Of a stretch of 64,000 bases of DNA, positions 17,489 to 25,093 are shown piece by piece. The notes under the pieces are model-generated. The model did not search any database. It was not told where the DNA came from and saw only the letters and a program-made list of their open reading frames with translations. Within the stretch, counting starts at the first letter, position 1. Each line of letters begins with the position of its first letter. Origin of the DNA: PALSA-1003 sp963791945 (GTDB lineage Bacteria; Pseudomonadota; Gammaproteobacteria; Burkholderiales; Casimicrobiaceae); NCBI GenBank assembly GCA_963791945.1, contig CAWBUD010000004.1, positions 472,321 to 536,320 of the forward strand, read 5' to 3'. The position numbers were made by a program, and so were the translations under genes.

Positions 17489-18710
17489 TGCGGATTCAAC
17501 CGATCGATGCAACAGTTTGGTGGAATCGTTCAGCTGGTGTTTCGAAGTTTAATGTCTTTCTTGGGCGTTCGTTCAATCTTCTGGCCACGGCGTTGAGCTT
17601 TGCTTGCGAGTAGCCTGAGAGGTCTGTTCCCTTGGGGAAGTACTGCCTCAATAGCCCGTTGGTGTTCTCATTGCTGCCACGCTGCCAGGGATTCTGAGGA
17701 TCGCAGAAGTAAACCTGGATGTCCGTCGCCAGTGTGAAGCGCTTGTGATCGGCCATCTCCTTGCCCCGATCCCAGGTCAGCGACTGGTAGAGCTCCTCCG
17801 GTAACTTGCGAGCGTTCTTGATCAGCGCGTTGATGACCGCCTCCGTATCTTTGCCGGCAACCTTCACCAGCATCACGTAGCGTGTCTGACGCTCGACAAG
17901 CGTCGCAATCTGGCTGTTCTTGCTCCCGAACAGCAGGTCGCCTTCCCAGTGACCGGGCACCGCCCGGTCTGCAACGCTGGCCGGACGCTCACTGATCGAG
18001 ACGGTGTCGGTGATTCTGCCGTGCTGGTCCGTCTTCTGGGTGTGATGGCGCGAACGGCGCATCACCCGGGTGCGCCGCAAGTGCTCCACCAGTTCCTTCT
18101 TCAGGGCGCCGCGGGCCTGGATGAACAGGCTGCGATAGATGGTCTCGGGGGACACCTGACGGCTCGTATCATCTGGATAGGTGCGCTTGAGCCAACCGGC
18201 AATCTGCTCCGGTGACCACTGTAGTTGGAGCTTGCCTGCCACGAGGCGCGCCAGCGCTCGGTTAGCCGCCAGTTTACCGGTCTTGGGGCGACGTCCTCGA
18301 TCCCAGGCGGACTGGTCGGCCTGACTGGCTCGGTAGCATGCTTGGCCACCGTTGCGCTTGATCTCCCGACTGATCGTGGAGGGTGCTCGGCCGAGTTGCG
18401 CTGCTAGCGAGCGCCTTGATTGACCCGCAACTACCGCGCGCGAGATCTCTTCCCGTTCGGCTAGGGTCAGCGCCAATCGGGAGCGGCATCGTGGGGCCGG
18501 ACGGATCCCGCCCGTAGCTGCCAGAACCAGCTGTATCGACGAGTGGTTCCGATCAAACAGCTGGGCGATCTGCTGGAGAGACTCACCCTTCTGCCAGCGC
18601 TCCCACATCAGCGCCTTCTGGCTTTCCGTGTAATGGATCCGCGGTCTCATTTGCAACACTCCTCTGATTGCTCAGGTCATAGTGTGTTGCATCCACCGGT
18701 TGAATCCGCA
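17489..18710. mobile_element. IS30-family insertion sequence, complete
   Basis: 1,222 bp bounded by 26-bp near-perfect inverted repeats. The left end at 17489-17514 begins TGCGGATTCAACCGATCGAT; the right end at 18685-18710 reads on the opposite strand TGCGGATTCAACCGGTGGAT. A 2-bp AC flanks both sides and may be the target duplication. It contains one intact transposase. Confidence 0.88.
17496..18659 (-). CDS. IS30-family transposase
   Basis: A 387-residue transposase. N-terminal HTH domains (QKALMWERWQKGESLQQIA; LAAQLGRAPSTISREIKRNG) precede an rve/DDE core. The acidic residues are visible in VPGHWEGDLL (D), SLTWDRGKEMADH (D) and RGSNENTNGLLRQYFP (E). All are typical of IS30 and the frame is uninterrupted, so the element is probably active. 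The stop lies inside the left inverted repeat. Confidence 0.93.
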   Translation of the reverse strand: MLQMRPRIHYTESQKALMWERWQKGESLQQIAQLFDRNHSSIQLVLAATGGIRPAPRCRSRLALTLAEREEISRAVVAGQSRRSLAAQLGRAPSTISREIKRNGGQACYRASQADQSAWDRGRRPKTGKLAANRALARLVAGKLQLQWSPEQIAGWLKRTYPDDTSRQVSPETIYRSLFIQARGALKKELVEHLRRTRVMRRSRHHTQKTDQHGRITDTVSISERPASVADRAVPGHWEGDLLFGSKNSQIATLVERQTRYVMLVKVAGKDTEAVINALIKNARKLPEELYQSLTWDRGKEMADHKRFTLATDIQVYFCDPQNPWQRGSNENTNGLLRQYFPKGTDLSGYSQAKLNAVARRLNERPRKTLNFETPAERFHQTVASIG

Positions 18711-18780
18711 ACCCGAAGCAGCTATACGCGCTGCTCCAAAGCGGTCGTCAAGTTTGATGGAAACCGCCGTTCGGCGCTAA

Positions 18781-18960
18781 GCACGTGCCCGCAGTTTCCA
18801 ACCAGACCCGCTTGGCCACATCCTGGCGGGATATCACGATCCGGGAAACCTTGGCGCGCCTGAGTTCAACGTCGCAGCGGTTCCTGAACCCTCAACCGGG
18901 TTTCTGCGTCTCGCCGGCCTCGGCCTCCTCGGCTTGAGAGTCCGCCGCCGCAGCCACTAG
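18781..18960 (+). pseudogene. C-terminal remnant of a PEP-CTERM protein
   Basis: The open stretch follows a TAA and has no start. It encodes LGHILAGYHDPGNLGAPEFN, then AAVPEPSTGFLRLAGLGLLG, then an Arg-rich end RVRRRSH before TAG. This is the PEP-CTERM sorting signal: VPEP, one hydrophobic helix, basic tail. Such signals send proteins to exosortase in Gram-negative bacteria that make exopolysaccharide. The passenger domain is missing; the nearby IS30 insertion probably accompanied its loss. Confidence 0.72.
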
Positions 18961-19225
18961 CCGGCGAATTGTCGCCGCGATCCTCCGCGTCAATCAGCGT
19001 GGCGAGCCGCGCGCCCCGCGCACACGTAACCGCTCGAATCCCTCCCGGAACCGTGTGGATCCGCGACGAGTGGCCGGGGCCGAACGAGCTGACGGGCGGT
19101 GTGCCGGTGTTGCCCGATACGGCGACCTCTTCGCGTTCACCGCCGGCCAGGCGATGTTCGATGCGATGGTCGAGGTCGCGCAGAGCAATTCAATTTTGAT
19201 TCTCAACACCCAAGTTACGGTTTGA
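18961..19225 (+). pseudogene. C-terminal remnant of a molybdopterin oxidoreductase
   Basis: Two frames carry adjoining pieces. The first gives ARIPPGTVWIRDEWPGPNEL then TGGVPVLPD (to about 19116). The second, after a one-base shift, gives GDLFAFTAGQAMFDAMVEV. Together they resemble the end of the molydopterin-dinucleotide-binding domain of DMSO-reductase-family proteins. Nothing of the catalytic domains is present. It is a decayed end, possibly displaced by rearrangement. Confidence 0.5.
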
Positions 19226-20018
19226 TGACGGTAATTTGCCGGTATTCGACCTCCTGAACGCCAATCGCTCGCGCCCGCAAGCGAAGAAGCCACCTGCTGC
19301 CCGAGGCGATGGTATCAAGCGCACGGACCGTGAAGTCAGTACCGTTTTGGCCTTGAATCATCAGATTAGCAGTCTGGCCGGCACCCCCGCCGTTGAGGCT
19401 AATAAAATGCGCGGGCGAGCCTGTAGCGTCCATCGCTTCAACGGCCACAAAATTGCCTTCTGGCCACGGCCCATAGGTATTGGCGTTCAAGGACACCGTG
19501 ATCGTTTGGTTAGGTGTTAGCTCGATAGTGTCTGTGTAGGCGTAATAGCGCCCCGTCGGATCTTTCGGCAGAAGGGCAAGTTGTACTGGAATGAAATTGA
19601 TATCGACGTCGGTGAGACCATTCGATACCGCAACGTCCCCATGGAAATGAAGCGTATGAGTGCACAGTTCTGGGGGAGTGACGGAAGAACTTCCATAGGG
19701 GAAGGGTCCGGGCACGCAGGAACCGCCTTGAAAAATGTCGAGGCCCACCCATCTCGCTGCGCCACTAGCTGGCGGGTTTGGGGGTGCCCAAGATTGAGTA
19801 ATATCTTTTCCGTCTAGTTGGGCTTTGAAGGTCCCTGGAACAAATTGAGTACCAAAGTGAACCGTGAAAGTCTGATTTTCCGGCTCCATCGGCATTACCA
19901 CCGATACCGGATTATTTCCTACGTGATGCGTCGGGGGGTCTACGCTAAAAATCGCGCAGCCGCCAACGAGCAAGAATGAAGCAGTCGCGATGGAGCCTCG
20001 CAGTAGTTCTGAGCGCAT
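19215..20018 (-). CDS. secreted hypothetical lipoprotein
   Basis: A 267-residue protein with a lipoprotein signal (IATASFLLVGGCAIF, Cys near residue 21). The mature part is predicted to be beta-rich, with FTVHFGTQFVPGTFKAQLDG and GDVAVSNGLTDVDINF, resembling a repeated Ig-like fold. No family is recognised. It lies alone next to decayed genes. The ATG at 20018 is preceded by an AGGGAGAAGG ribosome site, which supports this start. Confidence 0.6.
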   Translation of the reverse strand: MRSELLRGSIATASFLLVGGCAIFSVDPPTHHVGNNPVSVVMPMEPENQTFTVHFGTQFVPGTFKAQLDGKDITQSWAPPNPPASGAARWVGLDIFQGGSCVPGPFPYGSSSVTPPELCTHTLHFHGDVAVSNGLTDVDINFIPVQLALLPKDPTGRYYAYTDTIELTPNQTITVSLNANTYGPWPEGNFVAVEAMDATGSPAHFISLNGGGAGQTANLMIQGQNGTDFTVRALDTIASGSRWLLRLRARAIGVQEVEYRQITVIKP

Positions 20019-20513
20019 AGGACCTTCTCCCTGTGAACTTATGCAGTTGTAGTGCGGCTAGGTCAATACTTGGAAGTTCTCATGCAAAGTGGATGACCGA
20101 GATATCAACGCGACCGGCGAATCGCTGCGATTGGTCTGCCTACGGACTGCCACGTTGAACTCTCGAGGATAGCAAATCCGACGCCCAAGACGTGCCGTTG
20201 GCGCAGTGTAGCGTTTCGTGACTGGCCCGTGTCGACGGGAAGCTGAGGAGATCAGGGGTCGCTGCGGGGCCAGGGTAGCCGTAAGTGCTGATGTTTCGCG
20301 AGCATGAGCAACTTCGCGTCTCGTGCCCGGCGGCCGCCGGCATGCACCTACCTAGCGCTGCGCGCGGCGGCGCGGTCGACGTTCGGTGTTACCAGGCGAT
20401 GCGTTGATCGAACTCGTACTCCGGTCCCGCCCGGGCGTGGGGGTCGTGGGATTAGGTCGTGTGGCTGAGCTACGTTGGCTACATACCCGGCGGTGGCGTG
20501 GGATCGCCAGCTG
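20019..20513. other. intergenic region, no gene recognised
   Basis: No open frame has both a start with ribosome site and a recognisable motif. On the minus strand near 20,390-20,420 a short frame ends in GPEYEFDQRIAW before a stop, which could be the end of a lost outer-membrane-type gene, but this is too short to name. Confidence 0.5.
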
Positions 20514-20775
20514 ACGGTCGCCTCGTCAATGGCCGGTTACCGGAAAATTCCACGGCGATACCGACCGGCAGGTGTTGGCCGATCGGCGAAGTTCACGACC
20601 GTCCGCTTATCCGGTGCACGACGGGCAGCAGCGGCACGAGCGCTGAAGAAGTGAAACGCGATGCAAACCAATCGGACGCCTCCTGTCCGATGGAGGCCGG
20701 GTCAGAGTACCTCGTGCCTGGTGCGGCGCACTGAGTCTCCGCATTTCGCGCTGAGTGCTTTGAACTTCGAAGGCC
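20514..20775. repeat. dispersed repeats, families 2 and 3
   Basis: The left part (20,514-20,580, TCGCCTCGTCAATGGCCGG onward) recurs at 21,673-21,745. The right part (20,572-20,775) recurs at 58,284-58,470 and in short form at 14,862-14,950. The copies have diverged by substitutions and small indels. They contain no ORF shared between copies. Confidence 0.6.
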
Positions 20776-20855
20776 AGCGTCGGGACAGCCTACGGGCGAA
20801 GGTCCTGGTGACCGCCGCCCTTCGAGCCGAGAACTAAGAGCGAAGACCGCGAGCG

Positions 20856-21002
20856 TTACGACTCGGCCGTAACGGATGGGGGATCCGGCAAATAGCGCAT
20901 CCCGCCGCCACCCATCGTGCCGCAGCTAGATAGCGTTCCAATCAAGCTCGCGAGAAGTACGGCGATAAGTGCCTTGACCCCCAGCAAAACCGCGTTGACC
21001 AA
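20856..21002 (-). CDS. very small lipoprotein
   Basis: A 48-residue frame from TTG 21002. It has a hydrophobic signal (LLGVKALIAVLLASLIGTL), a lipobox SSC, and a short Gly-rich mature tail ending in LPDPPSVTAES. An in-frame stop lies just upstream, so the start must be TTG or another non-ATG codon. Its form is like a real exported peptide lipoprotein, but no family is known and the ribosome site is weak. Confidence 0.42.
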   Translation of the reverse strand: MVNAVLLGVKALIAVLLASLIGTLSSCGTMGGGGMRYLPDPPSVTAES

Positions 21003-21170
21003 GTCTTGAACAGTTCTTCAACAGAATCGACCCAGAGCGGTCGTCCCGCCGGGCCGGCCGCGAGCCCACACATCCGGATGTCAATGTTTGCGCACAACAG
21101 GCGCAGCCAAGACAATCCAGCAGCCGATCATCGCGGGTGCCGGGAGAATCAAGCGACGGCCAAAAGTGCG

Positions 21171-21323
21171 TTACTGCGCCGGCGCTTCGAGTGGGTGCGA
21201 TTCGTGAGTGTCCATCGTCTCGTGCGCGTCGGAACCCTCAGGCTTGATACACGCCACGGCCATGATGAAGACGCCGCATGCGACGGCGATTACGAATACC
21301 GCACCGAGGAACAACGTATCCAC
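21171..21323 (-). CDS. small single-helix membrane protein
   Basis: A 50-residue protein from GTG 21323, with AGAGGGCAG eight bases upstream as a ribosome site. It has one transmembrane helix (LFLGAVFVIAVACGVFIMAV), then a polar His/Glu-rich tail. The architecture recalls the small subunits and accessory peptides of membrane pumps, but no family can be assigned. A terminator-like hairpin and an FNR-like box lie upstream on the same strand. Confidence 0.5.
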   Translation of the reverse strand: MDTLFLGAVFVIAVACGVFIMAVACIKPEGSDAHETMDTHESHPLEAPAQ

Positions 21324-21505
21324 GGTTCTGCCCTCTTTCTGATAATCAATTTAGCCCCGATAAGCGTCGAGAACGTTGATCCACGGCAAACAAGGCTGTG
21401 CGCGGCGCATCGGGGCAAGGGGAGCAGGGGGCAGAAGAACGGCAACGATGGTGAAGATCGTGCCACGGAAGTAGCGCTGGCGGCGAGCGATCCGGTGCTG
21501 AAGAT

Positions 21506-21538
21506 AAAAAGGCCCGGCTAGAGAAACGAAGCCAGGCC
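21506..21538 (-). terminator. rho-independent terminator
   Basis: Read on the minus strand, GGCCTGGCT and AGCCGGGCC flank a TCGTTTCTCT loop and are followed by TTTTTATC. It lies downstream of the minus-strand lipoprotein gene at 21,777-22,232 and upstream of the 50-residue membrane protein. Confidence 0.65.
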
Positions 21539-21590
21539 CAACTCCATGGTATTCGATACGAAGCCTACGCTTGGATAAGCGCACCCGGCC

Positions 21591-21604
21591 TTGACTTGGA
21601 TCAA
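21591..21604. promoter_or_regulatory. FNR/CRP-family-like palindrome
   Basis: TTGACTTGGATCAA differs from the FNR consensus TTGATnnnnATCAA at one base. It lies about 50 bp upstream of the minus-strand terminator. No -10 element has been verified. Confidence 0.35.
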
Positions 21605-21672
21605 GGGAAGCGAAGACGGGAGCAGGCTGCCCGAAGCGACGGGGAGCCGAGGAGCCGAGGCGCTCCGCTGCC

Positions 21673-21745
21673 GGTCGCCTCGTCAATGGCCGGGTCCCGG
21701 AGAATTCCACGCTGATAGCGACCGGGAGGTGTTGCCCGGTCTGCG
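21673..21745. repeat. dispersed repeat family 2, second copy
   Basis: CGGTCGCCTCGTCAATGGCC, then CGGAGAATTCCACGCTGATA, then GCGACCGGGAGGTGTTG. It matches 20,514-20,580. Confidence 0.6.
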
Positions 21746-21776
21746 ACCGTCGGGTGCGGCAGAGGCGAAGGGTGTG

Positions 21777-22232
21777 TCAGTGCCAGGGGTTTGCGTGCAG
21801 CCAGGCGAACCTATTGTTGGTGGCCGTCATCCGCACGGCCTCGGGCACGAGCGCGGCAAGTATCTGCCCGTCTCTGACCCGGTCGAACGTCGCCGCTGTG
21901 GCCTGCAACCCATCTGGACCGATGTCCAGCACGAACGCCGACGGCTCCGCCACCGCCGGATACCGCACGTATACCGAACCGTAGCCGGTCTCCAGTCGCA
22001 CCATGGAGCCATTCCCCGGCGAGATCACGCGTGTGATGCCCACGGCTTGCAGCTGCTGGGCATAGGACTGGGCCATTTGGGCAAGCTCCGGCTGGTCGGC
22101 AGTAGGCAGTTGCGCCGTGGATGCACAGGCGCCGAGCAGGAGCAGCGGGAGACGTTTTGGCGAGCATGGCCGAGTGTAAGCCCTCTTCGATGCACCCGCC
22201 CCCACCGCACGGCGAAAGCAGCACCGACCCAC
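21777..22232 (-). CDS. hypothetical lipoprotein
   Basis: Up to 151 residues. The useful signal is the internal LPLLLLGACASTAQL lipobox near residue 36. The 35 residues before it are unusually long and basic, so the native start may have been lost or be a non-standard codon. The mature protein (QLQAVGITRVISPGNGSMVRL, then YGSVYVRYPAVAE) looks folded and not random. No family is recognised. A terminator follows at 21,506-21,538. Confidence 0.55.
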   Translation of the reverse strand: MGRCCFRRAVGAGASKRAYTRPCSPKRLPLLLLGACASTAQLPTADQPELAQMAQSYAQQLQAVGITRVISPGNGSMVRLETGYGSVYVRYPAVAEPSAFVLDIGPDGLQATAATFDRVRDGQILAALVPEAVRMTATNNRFAWLHANPWH

Positions 22233-22612
22233 AAAGGCGTAGCCCCCTTAGGGGAGCCCTTCGCCCCTTGCTTTCAGTGCTTCGAACGACGCACAAGGCA
22301 CCGGGCACAAAGGGTGGGGTCAAGGGTACCCCCCTTGTTTGGGGCACCACCCTGGAAAGGCGCATCCAGAGTACCTTCTACGAGGCATGGGTACCCTCTG
22401 CTTCGAGCTCGTTCCCAGTGCGAATTCACTAGCCTGGACTGGGTACTAGGCGTTGGCACGAGGTACCCCTTTTCGGAGCGAAAGGTACCCTCTGTGTCAA
22501 GCTAAGGCTAAGTACTTCGCCTCAGTACGGGGCTCGACGCTCGCCAGCTTTCTGCCAGTTCTACGCGCCAAGGCGAAGTGCTTCGTCTTTGTTCTACGCG
22601 ATAGTGGGCCGC
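22233..22612. other. intergenic region with GGTACC-rich short repeats
   Basis: Several GGTACC/GGGTACC motifs and short repeats with GTGCTTCG occur, but no gene with start and family features was found. Confidence 0.5.
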
Positions 22613-22690
22613 GTGTGGCGCCGAGGTCGTGCTAGTCCCCTCGCGCGAGAGTTGGTGCGGCCGGCAAGGGGGGCTGCGCGCCGTGTCGCG
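22613..22690. repeat. flanking direct repeat, left copy
   Basis: TGTGGCGCCGAGG.CGTGC, then CCTCGCGCGAG, then GGGGGCTGCGCG, then TCGCGGC. A related copy lies at 23,050-23,153, on the other side of the winged-helix gene. Confidence 0.5.
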
Positions 22691-22783
22691 GCGAATGCGG
22701 CGATCAAACCGGGACCATTTCGGCGCAGACGTAGGGCAAACCGCAACCTGTTAGACTACGGGCCTTTTTTTGAGGTACCTGCC

Positions 22784-23044
22784 TTGATCCAAATTCTTGA
22801 GTACCTGAAGAAGCATGGCCAGCGACTCGATTCAGAGATAGCGAAAGAGATGGGGTTGTCGGTGGCCACCGTGCGCCAGCGTGTTGCCAGCTTGCGGGCA
22901 ACTGGAGAGGTCATTACCTGCGACCTGACGCGCTTCGAAAATGGCAAGCCGACCCAAGCGTGGGTGTGCCGCGTGTCGGGCTACACCCCGCCTCCAGCGC
23001 CCGGACGCAAGGCGAAGCCGATTACAAAGGCGTCGCCTGCATAG
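22784..23044 (+). CDS. winged helix-turn-helix DNA-binding protein
   Basis: An 86-residue protein starting at TTG 22784 with TGAGG about nine bases upstream. LIQILEYLKKHGQRLDSEIA then MGLSVATVRQRVASLRATGE form a winged-HTH domain. A beta-strand wing (VITCDLTRFENGKPTQAWVC) and a Pro/Lys tail follow. This type is common in phage and plasmid-like regions, including recruited ArsR/MarR-like regulators. Its target is not known. A longer open frame upstream from 22589 lies in low-complexity repeat sequence and is not credible. The gene sits between two copies of a direct repeat. Confidence 0.6.
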   Translation: MIQILEYLKKHGQRLDSEIAKEMGLSVATVRQRVASLRATGEVITCDLTRFENGKPTQAWVCRVSGYTPPPAPGRKAKPITKASPA

Positions 23045-23049
23045 GCCGG

Positions 23050-23153
23050 TGTGGCGCCGAGGACGTGCATAGGTCCTCGCGCGAGGCTCCCCTGCCTCGA
23101 ACTGACGGTGACTGCCAGGAGCGTCCCCAAAGGGGCTGCGCGTGGCGTCGCGG
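23050..23153. repeat. flanking direct repeat, right copy
   Basis: It resembles 22,613-22,690, with an extra inserted stretch of about 25 bp. It contains the hairpin GAGGAC..GTCCTC and begins 5 bp after the winged-helix gene stop. Confidence 0.5.
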
Positions 23154-23451
23154 CTGTTGATTCGGCGTACGGAGAACTGAGGGCTTCGGACTGGGTGCTT
23201 CGAACTTCGAGATTCGGGCTAACTCGGCGCCTCGCGGATCGTGATCACTGGCGGGCATCCGACACAAAGCGTGCTGACGACGCGAGTGCGCTCACGGCCG
23301 GTCGCGCAATTGCGCGGTCATAACGCGCGGGTAAGCAACCGTACCCCTTTCTGCATGTTATCCCCAGACTTTGGAACCGACTTTGGAACGAGTCGCCCCT
23401 CCACGAATCGTGTAAAGAACAACCTATTGATCGCGCTATAATTCGCGATCA

Positions 23452-23491
23452 CGGAGAGATGGCCGAGTGGTCGAAGGCGCCTGACTCGAAA
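23452..23491 (+). other. attL: 5' half of tRNA-Ser(CGA)
   Basis: 40 bp identical to 47,017-47,056, covering the base before the tRNA and its 5' part up to the anticodon loop (ending CTCGAAA). The sequence then departs from tRNA. A TATAAT at 23437-23442 precedes it at the right distance for a tRNA promoter. It is therefore the original tRNA 5' half cut off by integration. Confidence 0.88.
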
Positions 23492-23545
23492 GCTGGTGAC
23501 CGAGGTTCCGAAATCGCCAGCGTTTTTATAGAGATGGGTTAGAGT

Positions 23546-23613
23546 TGGTGTCAAAACTCCAGTGCCATTTTTGCGCGCGATTGCTATCCGTAGCGGTCCG
23601 ACTTTTGACACCA
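23546..23613. promoter_or_regulatory. candidate integrase arm-type sites, left end
   Basis: TGGTGTCAAAA at 23546-23556 and its reverse complement TTTTGACACCA at 23603-23613, between the attL core and the integrase stop codon. The same 11-mer occurs twice at the right end. Arm-site function is inferred. Confidence 0.5.
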
Positions 23614-23615
23614 TT

Positions 23616-24650
23616 TCAGCGTATCGGTTTGACGCTCACGGGTTCGGTGATGTAATGCTTGTTGGTCGTGCGTTCATCGGAGTGCCCGGCGAACTCTGTG
23701 GCATTCCGCCCCAACTTTTTCGCCTCATTGATCGCCGCCTTGCGGATATCGCGAAACTGGACGTTCTTCAGCCCAGCCGCAGTTAGCGCGTTCCTGCGCA
23801 TGTGGTGAACCCCCTGTTCGCTGTAGGGCGTGCCACGGCGCGTTGGAAAGACGTACATCGACACCGCTCTACCTGGCAGTTTCGCGGCCTCGTCCAGGAT
23901 GCCGCGCAGCGCCGCCGTGATCTCCCAGCGCTGATCGTTGTCGGTCTTGCTCTGGGAAAGGTCGATGCAGCCGTCGGCGATCTGTTGCACGCGCAGCAGG
24001 CGCACGTCGGTGAGCCGCATCCCCGTGGCCTCGGTGAGGCGGAGCATTAGCCTGAATACAGGAGCGGCTTTCGCCGCTATGCTATCTCTCTCGGCCTGGG
24101 TCAGCGGGCGCTTGCGTGGCGCCTCAGGGATATACTCTACGCCGGCGACAGGGTTGTACTCAGTCAGCCCTTGCTGAATCGCGATCTCAAAGATTCTGTG
24201 CGCGAGGCGCACATCGTGATTTGCCTGAACACGGCCTTGATCTTCAATCTCGACCTGTCTAACGTAACGCTGGAAAAATGCTCTCCGAAGGGCCCGGCGA
24301 GCCACAGCGTCGGCGTCTGATTGCCCGTAGATTTCAGCGCCCCAACGTTGCCGCAGCTTCCCGCATTGTCGCTCGTATTCGTTCCGGGTCTTCTCCGACT
24401 TAACGCGCGGCAATTCGGCGCGCAAGAACAGATCGATGAGCTCGCCGAAGGTACCGGCCTCTGTATCCAGCTCGGTGCTATTCGTGATCTTCACCCACGC
24501 CTTGATCGCCTTCTCGCGATTGACCTTACCGATGCCGACGTAGATCGTCTCGCCACGACGGACGCGGTAGTAGTAGAACCCGCGCCGCTCTGACCAATAC
24601 AATCCAGGCGGCAGATCCTTTCGTCTGGTCCGTGGCCTCCCCATCGTCAT
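23616..24650 (-). CDS. tyrosine integrase of the tRNA-Ser(CGA) island
   Basis: A 344-residue phage-type recombinase. An N-terminal arm-binding segment (LPPGLYWSERRGFYYYRVRRG) is followed by a SAM-like core-binding domain (TFGELIDLFL, RNEYERQCGKLRQRWG) and the catalytic domain. Catalytic residues: R in EATGMRLTDVRLL, R in FRDIRKAAINEA, H in EFAGHSDE, and Y in TTNKHYIT. The usual HxLR box reads FRDIR, so its first His is replaced. The gene lies 125 bp from attL, typical for an element-specific integrase, and is probably preceded in an operon by the zinc-ribbon gene 6 bp upstream. Confidence 0.9.
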   Translation of the reverse strand: MTMGRPRTRRKDLPPGLYWSERRGFYYYRVRRGETIYVGIGKVNREKAIKAWVKITNSTELDTEAGTFGELIDLFLRAELPRVKSEKTRNEYERQCGKLRQRWGAEIYGQSDADAVARRALRRAFFQRYVRQVEIEDQGRVQANHDVRLAHRIFEIAIQQGLTEYNPVAGVEYIPEAPRKRPLTQAERDSIAAKAAPVFRLMLRLTEATGMRLTDVRLLRVQQIADGCIDLSQSKTDNDQRWEITAALRGILDEAAKLPGRAVSMYVFPTRRGTPYSEQGVHHMRRNALTAAGLKNVQFRDIRKAAINEAKKLGRNATEFAGHSDERTTNKHYITEPVSVKPIR

Positions 24651-24656
24651 ATCGTA

Positions 24657-24863
24657 CTACCTCGACAGCTCCGGAACGTACTCCTGGCGCAGCACATCCG
24701 TCAGACTTGAGGCGGCCTCGGCCACACGCCGTAGCCGCCTGATCTCCGGCTCGCCAAGCTCGAGCGTGTTCCAACGGTATTTGCAGTTCACACACTCCCT
24801 CCGGCGGCGGTTACCGTCGGTGCGGATGACCAAACTCTCAGCGTGGCAGAGGAGGCAGTTCAT
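24657..24863 (-). CDS. small zinc-ribbon protein
   Basis: A 68-residue protein with two CxxC pairs (CLLCHAES; CVNCKYRW), 16 residues apart, a zinc ribbon like that of NrdR or phage late activators. The intervening RTDGNRRRREC segment is typical for NrdR-like proteins, but the ATP-cone is absent. It ends 6 bp before the integrase start, so it may act as regulator or directionality factor. That role is inference from position. Confidence 0.68.
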   Translation of the reverse strand: MNCLLCHAESLVIRTDGNRRRRECVNCKYRWNTLELGEPEIRRLRRVAEAASSLTDVLRQEYVPELSR

Positions 24864-25093
24864 ACAAGGCGCTCGGTTTCAATCCCATCGATCGCACGGC
24901 ACGGGTAGCAGAGTGCGGAACAAAGCGCTGGCGCCGGCGGTTGGGGGCTGCAGCTTGAGAAGAATCTAACGATGGCATCGTCGTCTCCTATGACGGTTAC
25001 GCCGCGTCGCTGCCAGAACGCGAGCAAAAAGTTCGGCCGGGTGCTGTCACGCGAGGGAAGCGCTTGACCGTGAGCGCTTCGGAGCGGGGGCAT
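24860..25093 (-). CDS. hypothetical protein upstream of zinc-ribbon gene
   Basis: A 77-residue frame that overlaps the zinc-ribbon start by ATGA, a pattern of translational coupling. It contains FLLAFWQRRGVTVIGDDDAIVRF and a CxxxxCxxC cluster near the end (ALCSALCYPCRAID). No family is recognised and there is no strong ribosome site, so it may be chance. Confidence 0.3.
   Translation of the reverse strand: MPPLRSAHGQALPSRDSTRPNFLLAFWQRRGVTVIGDDDAIVRFFSSCSPQPPAPALCSALCYPCRAIDGIETERLV

Noticed and set aside
17279..17512. 77-codon minus-strand frame in repeat copy A
   Set aside because: The frame is not open in repeat copy B, there is no ribosome site, and it runs into the IS30 end.
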